From assembly GCF_000154845.1 (NCBI RefSeq), contig NZ_DS981512.1, positions 80,194-144,193 on the forward strand: a stretch of DNA of 64,000 nt, written 5' to 3'. Shown piece by piece: positions 26,587 through 35,137 of this stretch. Both the position numbers and the translations under genes were made by a program. A model generated the notes under the pieces. The model worked only from the letters and a program-made list of their open reading frames with translations, made no database searches and had not been told where the DNA came from. The stretch's first letter is position 1. The number at the start of each line of letters is the position of its first letter. This stretch comes from Phocaeicola coprocola DSM 17136 (GTDB taxonomy: Bacteria; Bacteroidota; Bacteroidia; Bacteroidales; Bacteroidaceae).

Positions 26587-27951
26587 ATGAAAGAAAAAGT
26601 GATTGATTTTGGGAATGAGAGAGTTTCCGTTCTGTTTAAGAAACTGTTTTTCCCCACTCTGTTGGGAATGTTGAGTATGTCGGCGGTAACGACTATCGAC
26701 GGGATTTTCGTGGGACACGGCGTGGGCAGCGACGGGATTGCAGCTGTAAATATCTGCGTCCCTCTACTGATGTCACTCATGGGTGTTGGACTGATGATGG
26801 GGGCAGGTTGTTCCGTAATCGCTTCCATTTACTTGTCGAAAGGAAAAACCGTTTTGGCACGTGCGACCATCACCCAAGCCATGCTTTTCGTGACGCTCAT
26901 ATCCGTAACCGTCGGAGGATTCATTCTGGCGTTTCCCGAAGAAACCGCCCGTATGCTTGGCTCGTCGGAGCATTTGCTGCCGCTGGTTGTCGATTATCTG
27001 GTCTGGTTTTCCCCGTCTCTGCTGTTCGAGTTGTGGATTGCCGTCGCCTTGTTTGCCATGCGCCTGGACGGCGCTCCGAAACTCGCCATGTGGTGCAGCA
27101 TCATAGCCGCAGCGGTGAATGTCGTTCTCGACTGGCTGTTCATCTTCCCGCTGGGCTGGGGAGTGATGGGGGCGGCATTTGCTACCTCCCTGAGTTGTTT
27201 GGCCGGGGCAGCGGTGGCGATGGGTTACTTGTTGTTCTATGCCCGTGACACTCGTTTGCATTCTCTTCGTCCGGGTAGAAAAAAGATTTTATTCTTCTTC
27301 CATGATATAGGAATGCAGTGTAAGATAGGATCATCCGCCTTGTTAGGCGAATTGACAATGGCGATATTGCTGTTCATCGGCAACCAGGTATTCATGCGCC
27401 ATTTGGGAGATGACGGAGTAGGTGCTTTCGGAGTAAGCTGTTATTATCTCCCGTTCGTCTTCATGATAGGTAACGCCATTGCCCAATCTGCCCAGCCTAT
27501 TATCAGTTACAATTTCGGCACAGGAAGCACGGAAAGAGTTCGTTCCGCCTTACGCGTTTCCGTGTTTGCGGCATTAGTTTGCGGAGTCATTTCTACTGCC
27601 GCCTTTATCCTGTTTCCTGAATTGCTTGTCGGACTATTCTTGCGCATTGACAATACTGCCGCACGCATAGCGATAGAAGGATTCCCTTATTATGGCACGG
27701 GGTTCATCTTCTTTATTTTGAACCTCTCCATTATCGGATATTATCAGAGCATGGAACAAGTAAAGCCGGCCATCACATTTGCTGTCTTGCGCGGACTTGT
27801 TTTTCTGGTTCCGTGCTTCATGGCATTACCTGCCATAATGGGAGTAAAAGGAATTTGGCTCGCCTTACCGTTGTCTGAAATTCTGACGACTTTAGTGATT
27901 GTCGTTACATTTTGGATATATTCCCGGCAACGTGCCATAATTTGCAGGTAA
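26587..27951 (+). CDS. MATE family efflux transporter
   Basis: Inner-membrane cation-coupled drug or metabolite exporter of 454 residues with about 12 hydrophobic helices in two MatE repeats. It begins near TLLGMLSMSAVTTIDGIFVGHGVGSDGIAAV, and the second half contains FVFMIGNAIAQSAQPIISYNFG, the usual second-half MATE motif. Substrate unknown. The next genes include an SMR pump, so this stretch may be a small efflux cargo. Confidence 0.93.
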   Translation: MKEKVIDFGNERVSVLFKKLFFPTLLGMLSMSAVTTIDGIFVGHGVGSDGIAAVNICVPLLMSLMGVGLMMGAGCSVIASIYLSKGKTVLARATITQAMLFVTLISVTVGGFILAFPEETARMLGSSEHLLPLVVDYLVWFSPSLLFELWIAVALFAMRLDGAPKLAMWCSIIAAAVNVVLDWLFIFPLGWGVMGAAFATSLSCLAGAAVAMGYLLFYARDTRLHSLRPGRKKILFFFHDIGMQCKIGSSALLGELTMAILLFIGNQVFMRHLGDDGVGAFGVSCYYLPFVFMIGNAIAQSAQPIISYNFGTGSTERVRSALRVSVFAALVCGVISTAAFILFPELLVGLFLRIDNTAARIAIEGFPYYGTGFIFFILNLSIIGYYQSMEQVKPAITFAVLRGLVFLVPCFMALPAIMGVKGIWLALPLSEILTTLVIVVTFWIYSRQRAIICR

Positions 27952-27977
27952 TTTTTTCGGATTTAGGTTCCATGTAA

Positions 27978-28018
27978 AATGCCGCTATCAAAAAAGTTTA
28001 AAGATTGGTAGCGGCATT
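27978..28018 (+). terminator. Hairpin after the MATE gene
   Basis: AATGCCGCTATC pairs with GGTAGCGGCATT (one G-U pair) with a 17-base loop, 27 bases after the stop. A strong T-run is lacking. Confidence 0.5.
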
Positions 28019-28161
28019 CTGAGCAGTTATCCGGAATAAAAATTCCGCCAAATGCATGATGTATTAATAAACATTAATGGGTCGTAAGCAATAATTCGTT
28101 ATCAAAACTGTACATTTGCATAGCATATTATATACATATAACAATAAATATATTATAATTT

Positions 28162-28398
28162 ATGGATAAATACATCATTGGCGAGAACGCTGGTAAAGTT
28201 TGGCGTTTATTGAATAGTGACCATCTCCGTAAATGGGAATTTTCAGAGATAAAGAAAATTACAGGGATGGATGATGCCGAGTTGGGTAGTGCTATTGGCT
28301 GGTTGGCCCGTGAAGATAAGGTACAATTCGAACTTGAACATCATAACAGTAAGGACGAAAAGGCATACTTGTATCTTATGTTGAATGTATATATTTGA
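28162..28398 (+). CDS. Winged-helix protein, DUF2582 type, 78 aa
   Basis: Small DNA-binding-like protein: IIGENAGKVWRLLNSD, then KWEFSEIKKITGMDDAELGS and AIGWLAREDKVQFELE fit the DUF2582 winged-helix pattern found widely in Bacteroidetes. The target is unknown. It is a single gene facing the SMR gene, with a shared bidirectional terminator between them. Confidence 0.85.
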   Translation: MDKYIIGENAGKVWRLLNSDHLRKWEFSEIKKITGMDDAELGSAIGWLAREDKVQFELEHHNSKDEKAYLYLMLNVYI

Positions 28399-28418
28399 CT
28401 CCTTCCTATAATGCTGAA

Positions 28419-28463
28419 AAAAGAAAGAAACCATGCTGATGAAAAACATGATTTCTTTCTTTT
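28419..28463. terminator. Bidirectional terminator
   Basis: AAAAGAAAGAAA (28419-28430) and TTTCTTTCTTTT (28452-28463) form a stem between the convergent winged-helix and SMR genes. Confidence 0.65.
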
Positions 28464-28498
28464 CGTTTGGTATAGAACACAATGACGGGACACTTCCA

Positions 28499-28831
28499 TC
28501 AATGAGAGACCGAGTTGGAGAAGACATTGATGACGACCACTCCGGCAATAATCAGGACCAGCCCGATGATGGCAGCCAGGTCGAGGTGCTGTTTGAAAAC
28601 GAAAAAGCCGATAAGCGCGATAAGAATGATACCCACTCCCGACCAAATGGCGTAAGCTATGCCTACCGGAATGCTCTTCAGTACGACACTCAAGCAATAG
28701 AAAGCCGCCGCGTACCCCAGAACGGTCAATACGGACGGAACGAGTTTGGTAAACTGTTCGCTCTGTTTCAAGAAAGAAGTGGCTACAGTTTCAAAAACGA
28801 TAGCCAAAAACAAGATAAGGTAAGTTTTCAT
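28499..28831 (-). CDS. SMR family multidrug efflux protein
   Basis: Small four-helix inner-membrane exporter of 110 residues that works as a dimer. Helix 1 holds the essential acidic residue (LAIVFETVATSFLKQSEQFT, Glu near position 13). IPVGIAYAIWSGVGIILIAL is the family signature of helices 2-3. Homologues of the QacE/EmrE type remove quaternary ammonium compounds or guanidinium. Which applies here is not determined. Confidence 0.92.
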   Translation of the reverse strand: MKTYLILFLAIVFETVATSFLKQSEQFTKLVPSVLTVLGYAAAFYCLSVVLKSIPVGIAYAIWSGVGIILIALIGFFVFKQHLDLAAIIGLVLIIAGVVVINVFSNSVSH

Positions 28832-28924
28832 TTATCTACATTCATCTTTTGATTTATACGAATCATATTCCGACTCCTGACACGAAAGAACCGGCAAGAC
28901 AATGCCGCCGTTGCCTCATACGTG

Positions 28925-29026
28925 TTACTGGTCACGCCGGTAGTCGCTCTTGCTAAAACCGCCGAACACCGCTTTCAGAAGTTTACCCACTACCCAGAAC
29001 ACAACGATTATCAATATTACTTCCAT
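28925..29026 (-). CDS. Small single-helix membrane protein, 33 aa
   Basis: Minus-strand frame from ATG 29026 to a TAA at 28925-28927: a hydrophobic stretch of about 14 residues (VILIIVVFWVVGKL) followed by a charged tail ending SKSDYRRDQ. It lies upstream of the SMR gene in the same direction with a 93-base gap. The pattern of a helix plus basic tail fits a small membrane protein, but conservation has not been tested, so the call is tentative. Confidence 0.4.
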   Translation of the reverse strand: MEVILIIVVFWVVGKLLKAVFGGFSKSDYRRDQ

Positions 29027-29166
29027 ACTACGTTTTTATTTAACCTGTATTAATAAATTAAACATCTGCTGTTTGTTACCAAGAGTGCGAATCCCTTTCA
29101 ATCTTGTTTTCCGACAGTTAAACCGTTTATAAGCGGTAGTTGCCGCCGCCCTTTTCGTTTTACGGG

Positions 29167-29814
29167 TTATTCTTCCGCCGGACTGTCGTCCTTTTTCTTT
29201 TTCCGGGTTCCCAAGGGGCCGCTGAATTTCCCCCTGTTGAGTTTTACCCCATGCCTGTGGAGCACGCTGAATACCGAACTCCGACTGCTGTACCCGCTTA
29301 CCGCCATGATGTCCTCGAATGAATGGCCGTTGACATACATGTCAACAATAGTATTTTCCTTGTCGGCCTTATCCATAGCCTTCATCGTTTTCTTCGGAAT
29401 CTTCGCGTTCTGTTGCAGGTTCAAGACACGTGCGGACGAATATCGCAGTATCGCCACCTCTTCGGGAAGCGCCCCGAACATCTCCAGCACATCGGCAACC
29501 GTCGTTTCGGGAAACAGTTTACCCCGTGAGTCGATCCGGTCATGGATGGATATGATGCGTACCACCTTGATACGGCACAACTCAATGAAAGCCGACAGTT
29601 CGCGCGACCCTCGGAGGGCATTGCTGAATTTGGCCACCACTACCTCGTCACCCCTTTCGAGGCTCGCCACAAGCTGTTTCCATTTAGGCCGTAGCGCCTC
29701 GCTTTCGACCGGTTCCTCTATCACTTGTACACAGCCGTACTTCTGCATCCATTCTTTGTCAGCCTCGAACCCGTCGTAACGATCCGCCTTAAATATGTAA
29801 CCTACTTTTGCCAT
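29167..29814 (-). CDS. Serine-recombinase-like protein lacking the catalytic serine
   Basis: The 215-residue protein (start MAKVGYIFKADRYDG at 29814) follows the resolvase fold: VGYI strand, RPKWKQLVASLERGDEVVVA, then the helix with RGSRELSAFIELC, ISIHDRIDSRG, and a C-terminal helix-turn-helix (HSFEDIMAVSGYSSRSSVFS VLH region). The RVS(T) segment that carries the catalytic Ser is replaced by IFKADR. By family knowledge it should not cut DNA. It may serve as a DNA-binding regulator, or as an accessory subunit. The Met four codons upstream (29826) is an alternative start. Confidence 0.75.
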   Translation of the reverse strand: MAKVGYIFKADRYDGFEADKEWMQKYGCVQVIEEPVESEALRPKWKQLVASLERGDEVVVAKFSNALRGSRELSAFIELCRIKVVRIISIHDRIDSRGKLFPETTVADVLEMFGALPEEVAILRYSSARVLNLQQNAKIPKKTMKAMDKADKENTIVDMYVNGHSFEDIMAVSGYSSRSSVFSVLHRHGVKLNRGKFSGPLGTRKKKKDDSPAEE

Positions 29815-29843
29815 CTCATTGTACACTTCTATGATAACAAGTA

Positions 29844-29851
29844 CAAATATA
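29844..29851 (-). promoter_or_regulatory. -7 box of the recombinase-like gene
   Basis: Minus-strand TATATTTG, full match to TAnnTTTG, 29 bases before the start at 29814. Confidence 0.5.
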
Positions 29852-29994
29852 ACAGTTTTATTTTAAACTAAACCATACTTTGAACGGAAAATCGAATAAA
29901 GCACTTAAATCTCCCGTTTTTTTCACTTGTTTTCATTGAAAATCAAACTATTAAGTGTAATGTTAAAAATAGCTTATAAAACAAATTTCAACAC

Positions 29995-30024
29995 TTGCCA
30001 TCTTGAAAATAATACTTAGATTTG
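29995..30024 (+). promoter_or_regulatory. Promoter of the lipoprotein gene
   Basis: TTG at 29995-29997, 19 bases, then TAGATTTG at 30017-30024: a close match to the Bacteroidetes promoter, 24 bases before the ATG at 30049. Confidence 0.65.
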
Positions 30025-30048
30025 CGCTGTAAAATTCAAAATTGAACA

Positions 30049-31098
30049 ATGAATAGTAGAAAATCATACTTAAAAATCATACTTCCCATTGCTGGACTTT
30101 CTGCCGCTTCGATTGCCGTTTTCACATTCCCGTCATGCGACAGTCCGAACGGCAAATCACTGGCGGAACCCCAAGACACGCCTGCCGGTCTGTACAGAGA
30201 GTACCTCTCCGAGATACGCAAGTCCCAAGAACTTTCCTTTGAAGAGCTGACTGTATGTATCGGGGAATGGCAAACCTTGAAAGATTCCGTGGCTGCAGCC
30301 ATTCGGCAGGACACGGCCCGTCAGGCCCATTCCGGCACACGGGAAGAATGTCGTCTGTTACACGACTCCATTTGCTCGGAACTTTCCCGGTTGGCCCTGT
30401 CGAAACCGCGCACCTACAAGGAAGTGTTGAGCTTAAAAGAGCGGTTCTCTCCCTATGCCGGAGACGTGGAACTACACCGTTCCGCCGAGGAGATCCGCCC
30501 GTTTTTCGCAGCGCTGGATAAACGGCCTGCCTACCGTGGCAACAAGGAGCAAACGCTGTCGGCATATCGTAAGTTGCTTGCCGGAACCCTGAACAACGGC
30601 ATACACGACAGTCGTGACCTCAAGAGATTCATCGAGAAAGAAGACGCCGTTTTTCGCGCTTTTCTGTCCGGTCTGCACGATTCCGGCAGTGCAAACATGG
30701 CCGACATTACCCGCGACACGGAGAAGTGCTGTTCCGAGGTGTTTCTCGCTGCCGGACGCAAAGAGATTACCTACAAGGAGGCCCTGATATACATGGCCCT
30801 GCGTGCCGACCGCCGACTGATACAGAACGTGCGTACCTGTCTCGACGACATACATCGGGGCGAAATCGCGACACCCGAACAGGCGCACGCCTACATCTGG
30901 ATGATACTCCAGCCCTACGCTTCCTTGGACGGCCTCTGTATGACGCTTCTTTCCCCAGAGGATAAGAAAGCCCTCGACCGGATTGCGACCGAAACACCCG
31001 GCGCTTTCGAGACACTGCGTAAAATCCTGTCGTCAGAGAACAACCGGTTGGACGAGCTGCCCGGTATGCTCATGGAGATATTCATCGCCTCTTTGTAA
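30049..31098 (+). CDS. Putative lipoprotein, 349 aa
   Basis: No family recognised. The N-terminus MNSRKSYLKIILPIAGLSAA continues into a hydrophobic stretch ending FPSC, a plausible lipobox with Cys near residue 30, so it is probably exported and lipid-anchored. The rest is mostly charged helix with no clear repeats. It is the first gene of a tightly spaced plus-strand group (30049-33405) that ends ahead of the MobV relaxase, so it may be part of a mobilisation or surface function of that unit. Confidence 0.75.
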   Translation: MNSRKSYLKIILPIAGLSAASIAVFTFPSCDSPNGKSLAEPQDTPAGLYREYLSEIRKSQELSFEELTVCIGEWQTLKDSVAAAIRQDTARQAHSGTREECRLLHDSICSELSRLALSKPRTYKEVLSLKERFSPYAGDVELHRSAEEIRPFFAALDKRPAYRGNKEQTLSAYRKLLAGTLNNGIHDSRDLKRFIEKEDAVFRAFLSGLHDSGSANMADITRDTEKCCSEVFLAAGRKEITYKEALIYMALRADRRLIQNVRTCLDDIHRGEIATPEQAHAYIWMILQPYASLDGLCMTLLSPEDKKALDRIATETPGAFETLRKILSSENNRLDELPGMLMEIFIASL

Positions 31099-31124
31099 AA
31101 GCCTATTCATAAAATAAACGATAT

Positions 31125-31577
31125 ATGATTATGTTACGACACTTTCTGGATGACTTCATGTCGTTCGTACCCCTGCAAATGCCGCAGCTTCTCAATGTGG
31201 CGACAATGGAGGAGCCGCAGTTTTACGGCGACTACGTTCTGCTCACGTTCCCGTTGCGGGACCCCTATGATTTGGAGGAGGTCATGGACATATTCGAGGA
31301 CGACATGGAGCTGATCACGCTCTACCACCATGTGCCGGTCGGATTGGAAAAATCCGGTCATAGCACCTGTGCCTACTCCAATCCCGCTTTCGGACAAATG
31401 TTCAAGATGAACGCCCGGACAGACGCGGACGGTAAGGTAAACCGCGTCATCGCGACCGTTTACGATTCGTTGGAACTGATGTACGGCGACCTGTCTCTCG
31501 ACTTGAAACTCCACACCGGAAACGGCAGCTTCAAGTACAAGAAGGAGCTGGAAGACGTGCTGTTGGATTTCATGTAA
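31125..31577 (+). CDS. Hypothetical protein, 150 aa
   Basis: Not recognised. Cytoplasmic-looking acidic protein: MLRHFLDDFMSFVPLQMPQL, then FPLRDPYDLEEVMDIFEDDM and a C-terminal FKYKKELEDVLLDFM. Start may be at 31125 or the Met two codons later. It lies 26 bases after the lipoprotein gene and 10 before the next gene, so it belongs to the same operon. Confidence 0.7.
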   Translation: MIMLRHFLDDFMSFVPLQMPQLLNVATMEEPQFYGDYVLLTFPLRDPYDLEEVMDIFEDDMELITLYHHVPVGLEKSGHSTCAYSNPAFGQMFKMNARTDADGKVNRVIATVYDSLELMYGDLSLDLKLHTGNGSFKYKKELEDVLLDFM

Positions 31578-31587
31578 AACAGTTCCT

Positions 31588-31986
31588 ATGCGAAACACGA
31601 TATATCGCCAGATGATTTTCTGCATCGACACATACCGCACATGGATAGAGGTGGCCGATGACAACCTCTACAAGGAGCACGTCATTCCGAGGAACAACCG
31701 GACCGATTTCCTGGTTTCCCGCACGCTGGTACTGCGTGCTTGCAAACCGCATGGCACATACGACCGGGGCATGACGTGGACGATTCCGGAGCATGATCTG
31801 GACGCGGCACTGGCTACATACCGCAAGCAGAACGGCATATTCAAGTCCCGGATGAAGAAAGGCGCATCGTCCCTGACAGCTGAAGACACCGAGAACATTA
31901 TCCGCTTGGCCACCCACGGGATTGTCCGCTTGGAACTCGTGGTACGGCCCGTTCACATACCTTCAAAACCCTATTACCTGTTATGA
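31588..31986 (+). CDS. Hypothetical protein, 132 aa
   Basis: Not recognised. Starts MRNTIYRQMIFCIDTYRTWI, rich in Arg and aromatic residues, with LVLRACKPHGTYDRGMTW in the middle. No membrane segment. It overlaps the next gene by four bases (ATGA), indicating translational coupling. Confidence 0.7.
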   Translation: MRNTIYRQMIFCIDTYRTWIEVADDNLYKEHVIPRNNRTDFLVSRTLVLRACKPHGTYDRGMTWTIPEHDLDAALATYRKQNGIFKSRMKKGASSLTAEDTENIIRLATHGIVRLELVVRPVHIPSKPYYLL

Positions 31987-32573
31987 CTTGGATTATATTA
32001 CAGTTTGTGTTTCTTGCAATGCCTGTCGTCCTTCCGGCACTGTTGTACAGGAGCAGACGTTACTTCATGGCAAAATTCTACGATAAAATGATATGGAGCG
32101 AAAAGGCCCGCAGGTTGTACACCCATGTGCTGCTTATCGTATTGCTCCTCTTCCATTATGTCTATACGAGCGGACACCCCGGCGAGTTCGGTGTTGTGCC
32201 ATCCACCATTGTGTGTGCCGCATGGGCCTCTTTCCGGCGGGCGGACCGATGGATGCGCTGTTTGCTCGACCGGCCGAAACGTTTCGTCTGGTTTGCGCTC
32301 TTGGCATTGGTCATCGGCTTCGTGCCGCATCTGTACACGATGTCCGTAACCATCGCCTTTATTCTTTTGGCTGCCCTGTTCTACCCGTCGGCAAGGGTCA
32401 TGTCCGAAAGGACAGACATGCGCAAATTCCTCGAATGGCTGGAATATCCCGGAGCATTAGCCGACAGTTATCATAGTATCATCACGCAAGACTGCCATGA
32501 TAATGCGGATAATGGCAGTCCATACAATCCGCACGATATGAATCATCAAAAACAGAACGAAAATGAGAAATAG
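31983..32573 (+). CDS. Hypothetical membrane protein, 196 aa
   Basis: About four or five hydrophobic segments are visible: ILQFVFLAMPVVLPALLY (about 4-21), LLIVLLLFHYVY (about 49-61), and a long stretch FALLALVIGFVPHLY then VTIAFILLAALFYPSA (about 103-138). The C-terminus is polar and rich in His and Asn. No family assigned. It overlaps both neighbours slightly, so it is in the same operon. Confidence 0.7.
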   Translation: MTWIILQFVFLAMPVVLPALLYRSRRYFMAKFYDKMIWSEKARRLYTHVLLIVLLLFHYVYTSGHPGEFGVVPSTIVCAAWASFRRADRWMRCLLDRPKRFVWFALLALVIGFVPHLYTMSVTIAFILLAALFYPSARVMSERTDMRKFLEWLEYPGALADSYHSIITQDCHDNADNGSPYNPHDMNHQKQNENEK

Positions 32574-33405
32574 AAATGAAGCACCCGCCACCATACTGGC
32601 CAACACGGAAGTGTTCGACTATCTGAAAGAAAAAGTCGGCGAGCGGAAAACAAGAACAGAAGCCTACTGCGACCTGTTGGATAAATCGCTGGCAGGTTTC
32701 GTCTCCCCGTTTTTAAGGAAACAAGACTACGACCTCGGTCCCTGCCAGTGCCATGTGACCGTTTCCGACCTTGCATCCGAGTGGCATTGGCACCGCGCCA
32801 CCGTCCGCTCGTTTCTGGACACGCTCGAAGCATTCGGGCAGTTGGAACGTATCCGGCTGGCGAAAAGCGTCATCATTACCATGCACCTGCGAATCGGCAC
32901 GCCTGACATGCCGGACAGTGGGCAGAAAGAAACGGACTTTGCCACAAGAATACAAGGAATATTGTACGATTGGGTGATTGGCAAAGCAACTTCTTTCGAT
33001 GTCGGCAAATCATGCGGACAAATCATGCGTCAGACCTTGGCGGAGATAACCGGACAGGACAGCCGGGCCTATCCGGACAACCATTCCGGCACGACATCCG
33101 TGCATACCCTCCGATCAGAAGAACAATTGCGTGAGACCGTTTTGGAGTGTATCGCCCATGCCGCCCTATGGCGGGTTCTGCGCAAGTCGAGATTCGACGA
33201 CGGCTCACCGCTCGTGCAGTTCTTCCGGTCCGATCTCGGTGGGGAATGGGCGGCGTTCATCGAAGCCTCGAAAGAGCTTGCAGAGCTTGTTATCGACGGA
33301 AAGCCGGATGGAACGGATTTCGGTACGGACGAAGAGACGGAACGCCTCGAATCGCTTCGTAAACCCTTTCTATCGCTTTTAGCGAAGGCGCAGGAAGAAA
33401 GTTGA
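32563..33405 (+). CDS. Hypothetical protein, possible DNA-binding, 280 aa
   Basis: Family unknown. The N-terminal third has TEVFDYLKEKVGERKTRTEA and DLASEWHWHRATVRSFLDTL, which reads like a winged-helix or primary helix-turn-helix segment followed by EAFGQLERIRLAKSVIITMH. The rest is helical. Location directly before the putative oriT and MobV relaxase suggests a role in replication or mobilisation control. This is inference from position. Confidence 0.7.
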   Translation: MRNRNEAPATILANTEVFDYLKEKVGERKTRTEAYCDLLDKSLAGFVSPFLRKQDYDLGPCQCHVTVSDLASEWHWHRATVRSFLDTLEAFGQLERIRLAKSVIITMHLRIGTPDMPDSGQKETDFATRIQGILYDWVIGKATSFDVGKSCGQIMRQTLAEITGQDSRAYPDNHSGTTSVHTLRSEEQLRETVLECIAHAALWRVLRKSRFDDGSPLVQFFRSDLGGEWAAFIEASKELAELVIDGKPDGTDFGTDEETERLESLRKPFLSLLAKAQEES

Positions 33406-33519
33406 ACAGGGATTCGCAGACAAAGATTGTATAACCACGGGCAATTCTCCCCGGTTCAGGTTCAAATATCCTTCCAGTTATAGCAGGCATCCGGGCTTGC
33501 CCGTCTGCCACTGAACAAA

Positions 33520-33612
33520 GGGAAGGGGGAGCCTAATACCCCGACCGACATTCGTCGGTGGGAAGGGTGTCCGTACAAGCAGCAAGCTGGGGACACGGGG
33601 GATTGTCCGAAA
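33520..33612 (+). promoter_or_regulatory. Putative origin of transfer (oriT) next to the MobV gene
   Basis: Clustered inverted repeats: ACCGAC/GTCGGT around ATTC (33544-33549 with 33554-33559), GTGTCC/GGACAC (33567-33572 with 33591-33596) and GGACA/TGTCC (33591-33595 with 33604-33608). They fill the gap just before the relaxase ATG at 33628, the usual place for an oriT of MobV systems. The nic site is not identifiable by eye. Confidence 0.5.
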
Positions 33613-33627
33613 TAACACGGAAGCAGT

Positions 33628-35085
33628 ATGGCAAATGCAAAACAGGTTCTTGACGTTCAAGTGTCGAAAGGAATCACCGCCGCCCAAGGCAACGAACATC
33701 TGCGCAATCGCAGCAAAGAGGCAGAGAAGTACGCCATGAGTAAGGGCAACTACGATCCCACTCGCAAACATCTGAACTTCGAGATTGCGTCCGGAGGCAA
33801 GATACGCCCTATTGACACGAGCCGTAATATCCCGGAACGGATGGCGGACATATTGGGCCGTCGCGGAATAAAGGACCCCAACGAGGGACTGATCGAACCG
33901 AAATACCGCACGGTGGTAAACATCATCTTTGGAGGTTCGCGGGAGCGGATGCACGAACTCGCATTCGGTACGCAGAAGGTGGATTTTGAAAAAGGTGCGG
34001 ACAATACCAGCATCAAAAGGAAGAGCGACATCGAACGTTGGGCAAAGGATGTCTATTCATTCGTTTGTGGCAGATACGGAGAGCAGAATGTTGCCGCCTT
34101 CATTGTACACCTCGACGAGTTGAATCCGCACGTGCATTGCACGCTTCTGCCAATCAAAGACGGGAAGTTTGCGTACAAGGAGATATTCGCCGGAAAGGAC
34201 AAGTTCGAATATAGTGCGAGAATGAAACAGCTCCATACGGACTTTTTCGCCGAGGTCAACACGAAATGGGGAATGGCGAGAGGCCGGAGCGTCGCCGAGA
34301 CCGGCGCACGGCACAGGACGACGGAAGAATACCGCCGTATGCTCTCGGAAGAGTGTACAACTATCGAGGAGAATATTGACCGCCACCAAAAAGTGCTTTC
34401 CGATCTTCATTCGGATATACGGCTGGCAGAGCGCAGGGTAAAGGGTCTCACTTCAATGGTGGAAAACCTGCGACGAGAGAAATCCGAAAAGGAGGCCCAA
34501 CTGGCAGCACTCGAAAATGACATGAACTCCCGAAAAGACGATGCCTTGGCCATATCCGCCGAGAAAGAGAAACTCGAAAAAGAACTGGTCGCTATCCAAG
34601 GGAAACTGGCAGACAAACAGGAGAAGTTACAGACTGCCGACCGACAGCTTTCCGACCTCAAAGAGAATATGGATGCCATTCAGGAACGCACGGAACAGCT
34701 TAAGGAAGAAGCCTACGAATACACCCGTGATGTACATTCCAAAGTGGACAGCCTGCTCAAGGATGCCATGCTGGAAAACATGGTCGATGAGTGGCGGGAA
34801 CTGTCGGCACGTATGAAGCCCTCCGAACGGCAACTGTTCGATGGCACCCTCGTGCGCTCCGTGGCAGAACAAGGCACGGAAGTCATGCACTGCGCCACAC
34901 TGTTGTTCCTCGGCATGGTCGATGATGCCACTACATTTGCCGAAACACGTGGCGGAGGTGGTGGCGGCAGTGACCTCAAATGGGGACGCGATGACGACGA
35001 GGACAACCGGGCATGGGCGCTCCGCTGCATGAGAATGGCGAGCCGCATGATGCGTCCGGCCATCGGCAAAAAGCCCAAACGATAA
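33628..35085 (+). CDS. MobV family relaxase (Pre/Mob)
   Basis: Nicks oriT and starts mobilisation of DNA. The 485-residue protein has the MobV N-terminal pattern (ITAAQGNEHLRNRSKEAEKY with NYDPTRKHLNFEI) and the metal-binding motif HLDELNPHVHCTLLP near residues 161-175 (HxDExxPHxH). Residues about 230-380 form a long coiled coil. The C-terminus holds a glycine run (GGGGGG). It most likely relies on a helper conjugation system, perhaps that of the surrounding element. Confidence 0.92.
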   Translation: MANAKQVLDVQVSKGITAAQGNEHLRNRSKEAEKYAMSKGNYDPTRKHLNFEIASGGKIRPIDTSRNIPERMADILGRRGIKDPNEGLIEPKYRTVVNIIFGGSRERMHELAFGTQKVDFEKGADNTSIKRKSDIERWAKDVYSFVCGRYGEQNVAAFIVHLDELNPHVHCTLLPIKDGKFAYKEIFAGKDKFEYSARMKQLHTDFFAEVNTKWGMARGRSVAETGARHRTTEEYRRMLSEECTTIEENIDRHQKVLSDLHSDIRLAERRVKGLTSMVENLRREKSEKEAQLAALENDMNSRKDDALAISAEKEKLEKELVAIQGKLADKQEKLQTADRQLSDLKENMDAIQERTEQLKEEAYEYTRDVHSKVDSLLKDAMLENMVDEWRELSARMKPSERQLFDGTLVRSVAEQGTEVMHCATLLFLGMVDDATTFAETRGGGGGGSDLKWGRDDDEDNRAWALRCMRMASRMMRPAIGKKPKR

Positions 35086-35137
35086 ATGGCAAAGATTGCC
35101 TGAAAACTGAATAGATTACAATTAAAAAATTGGAATT

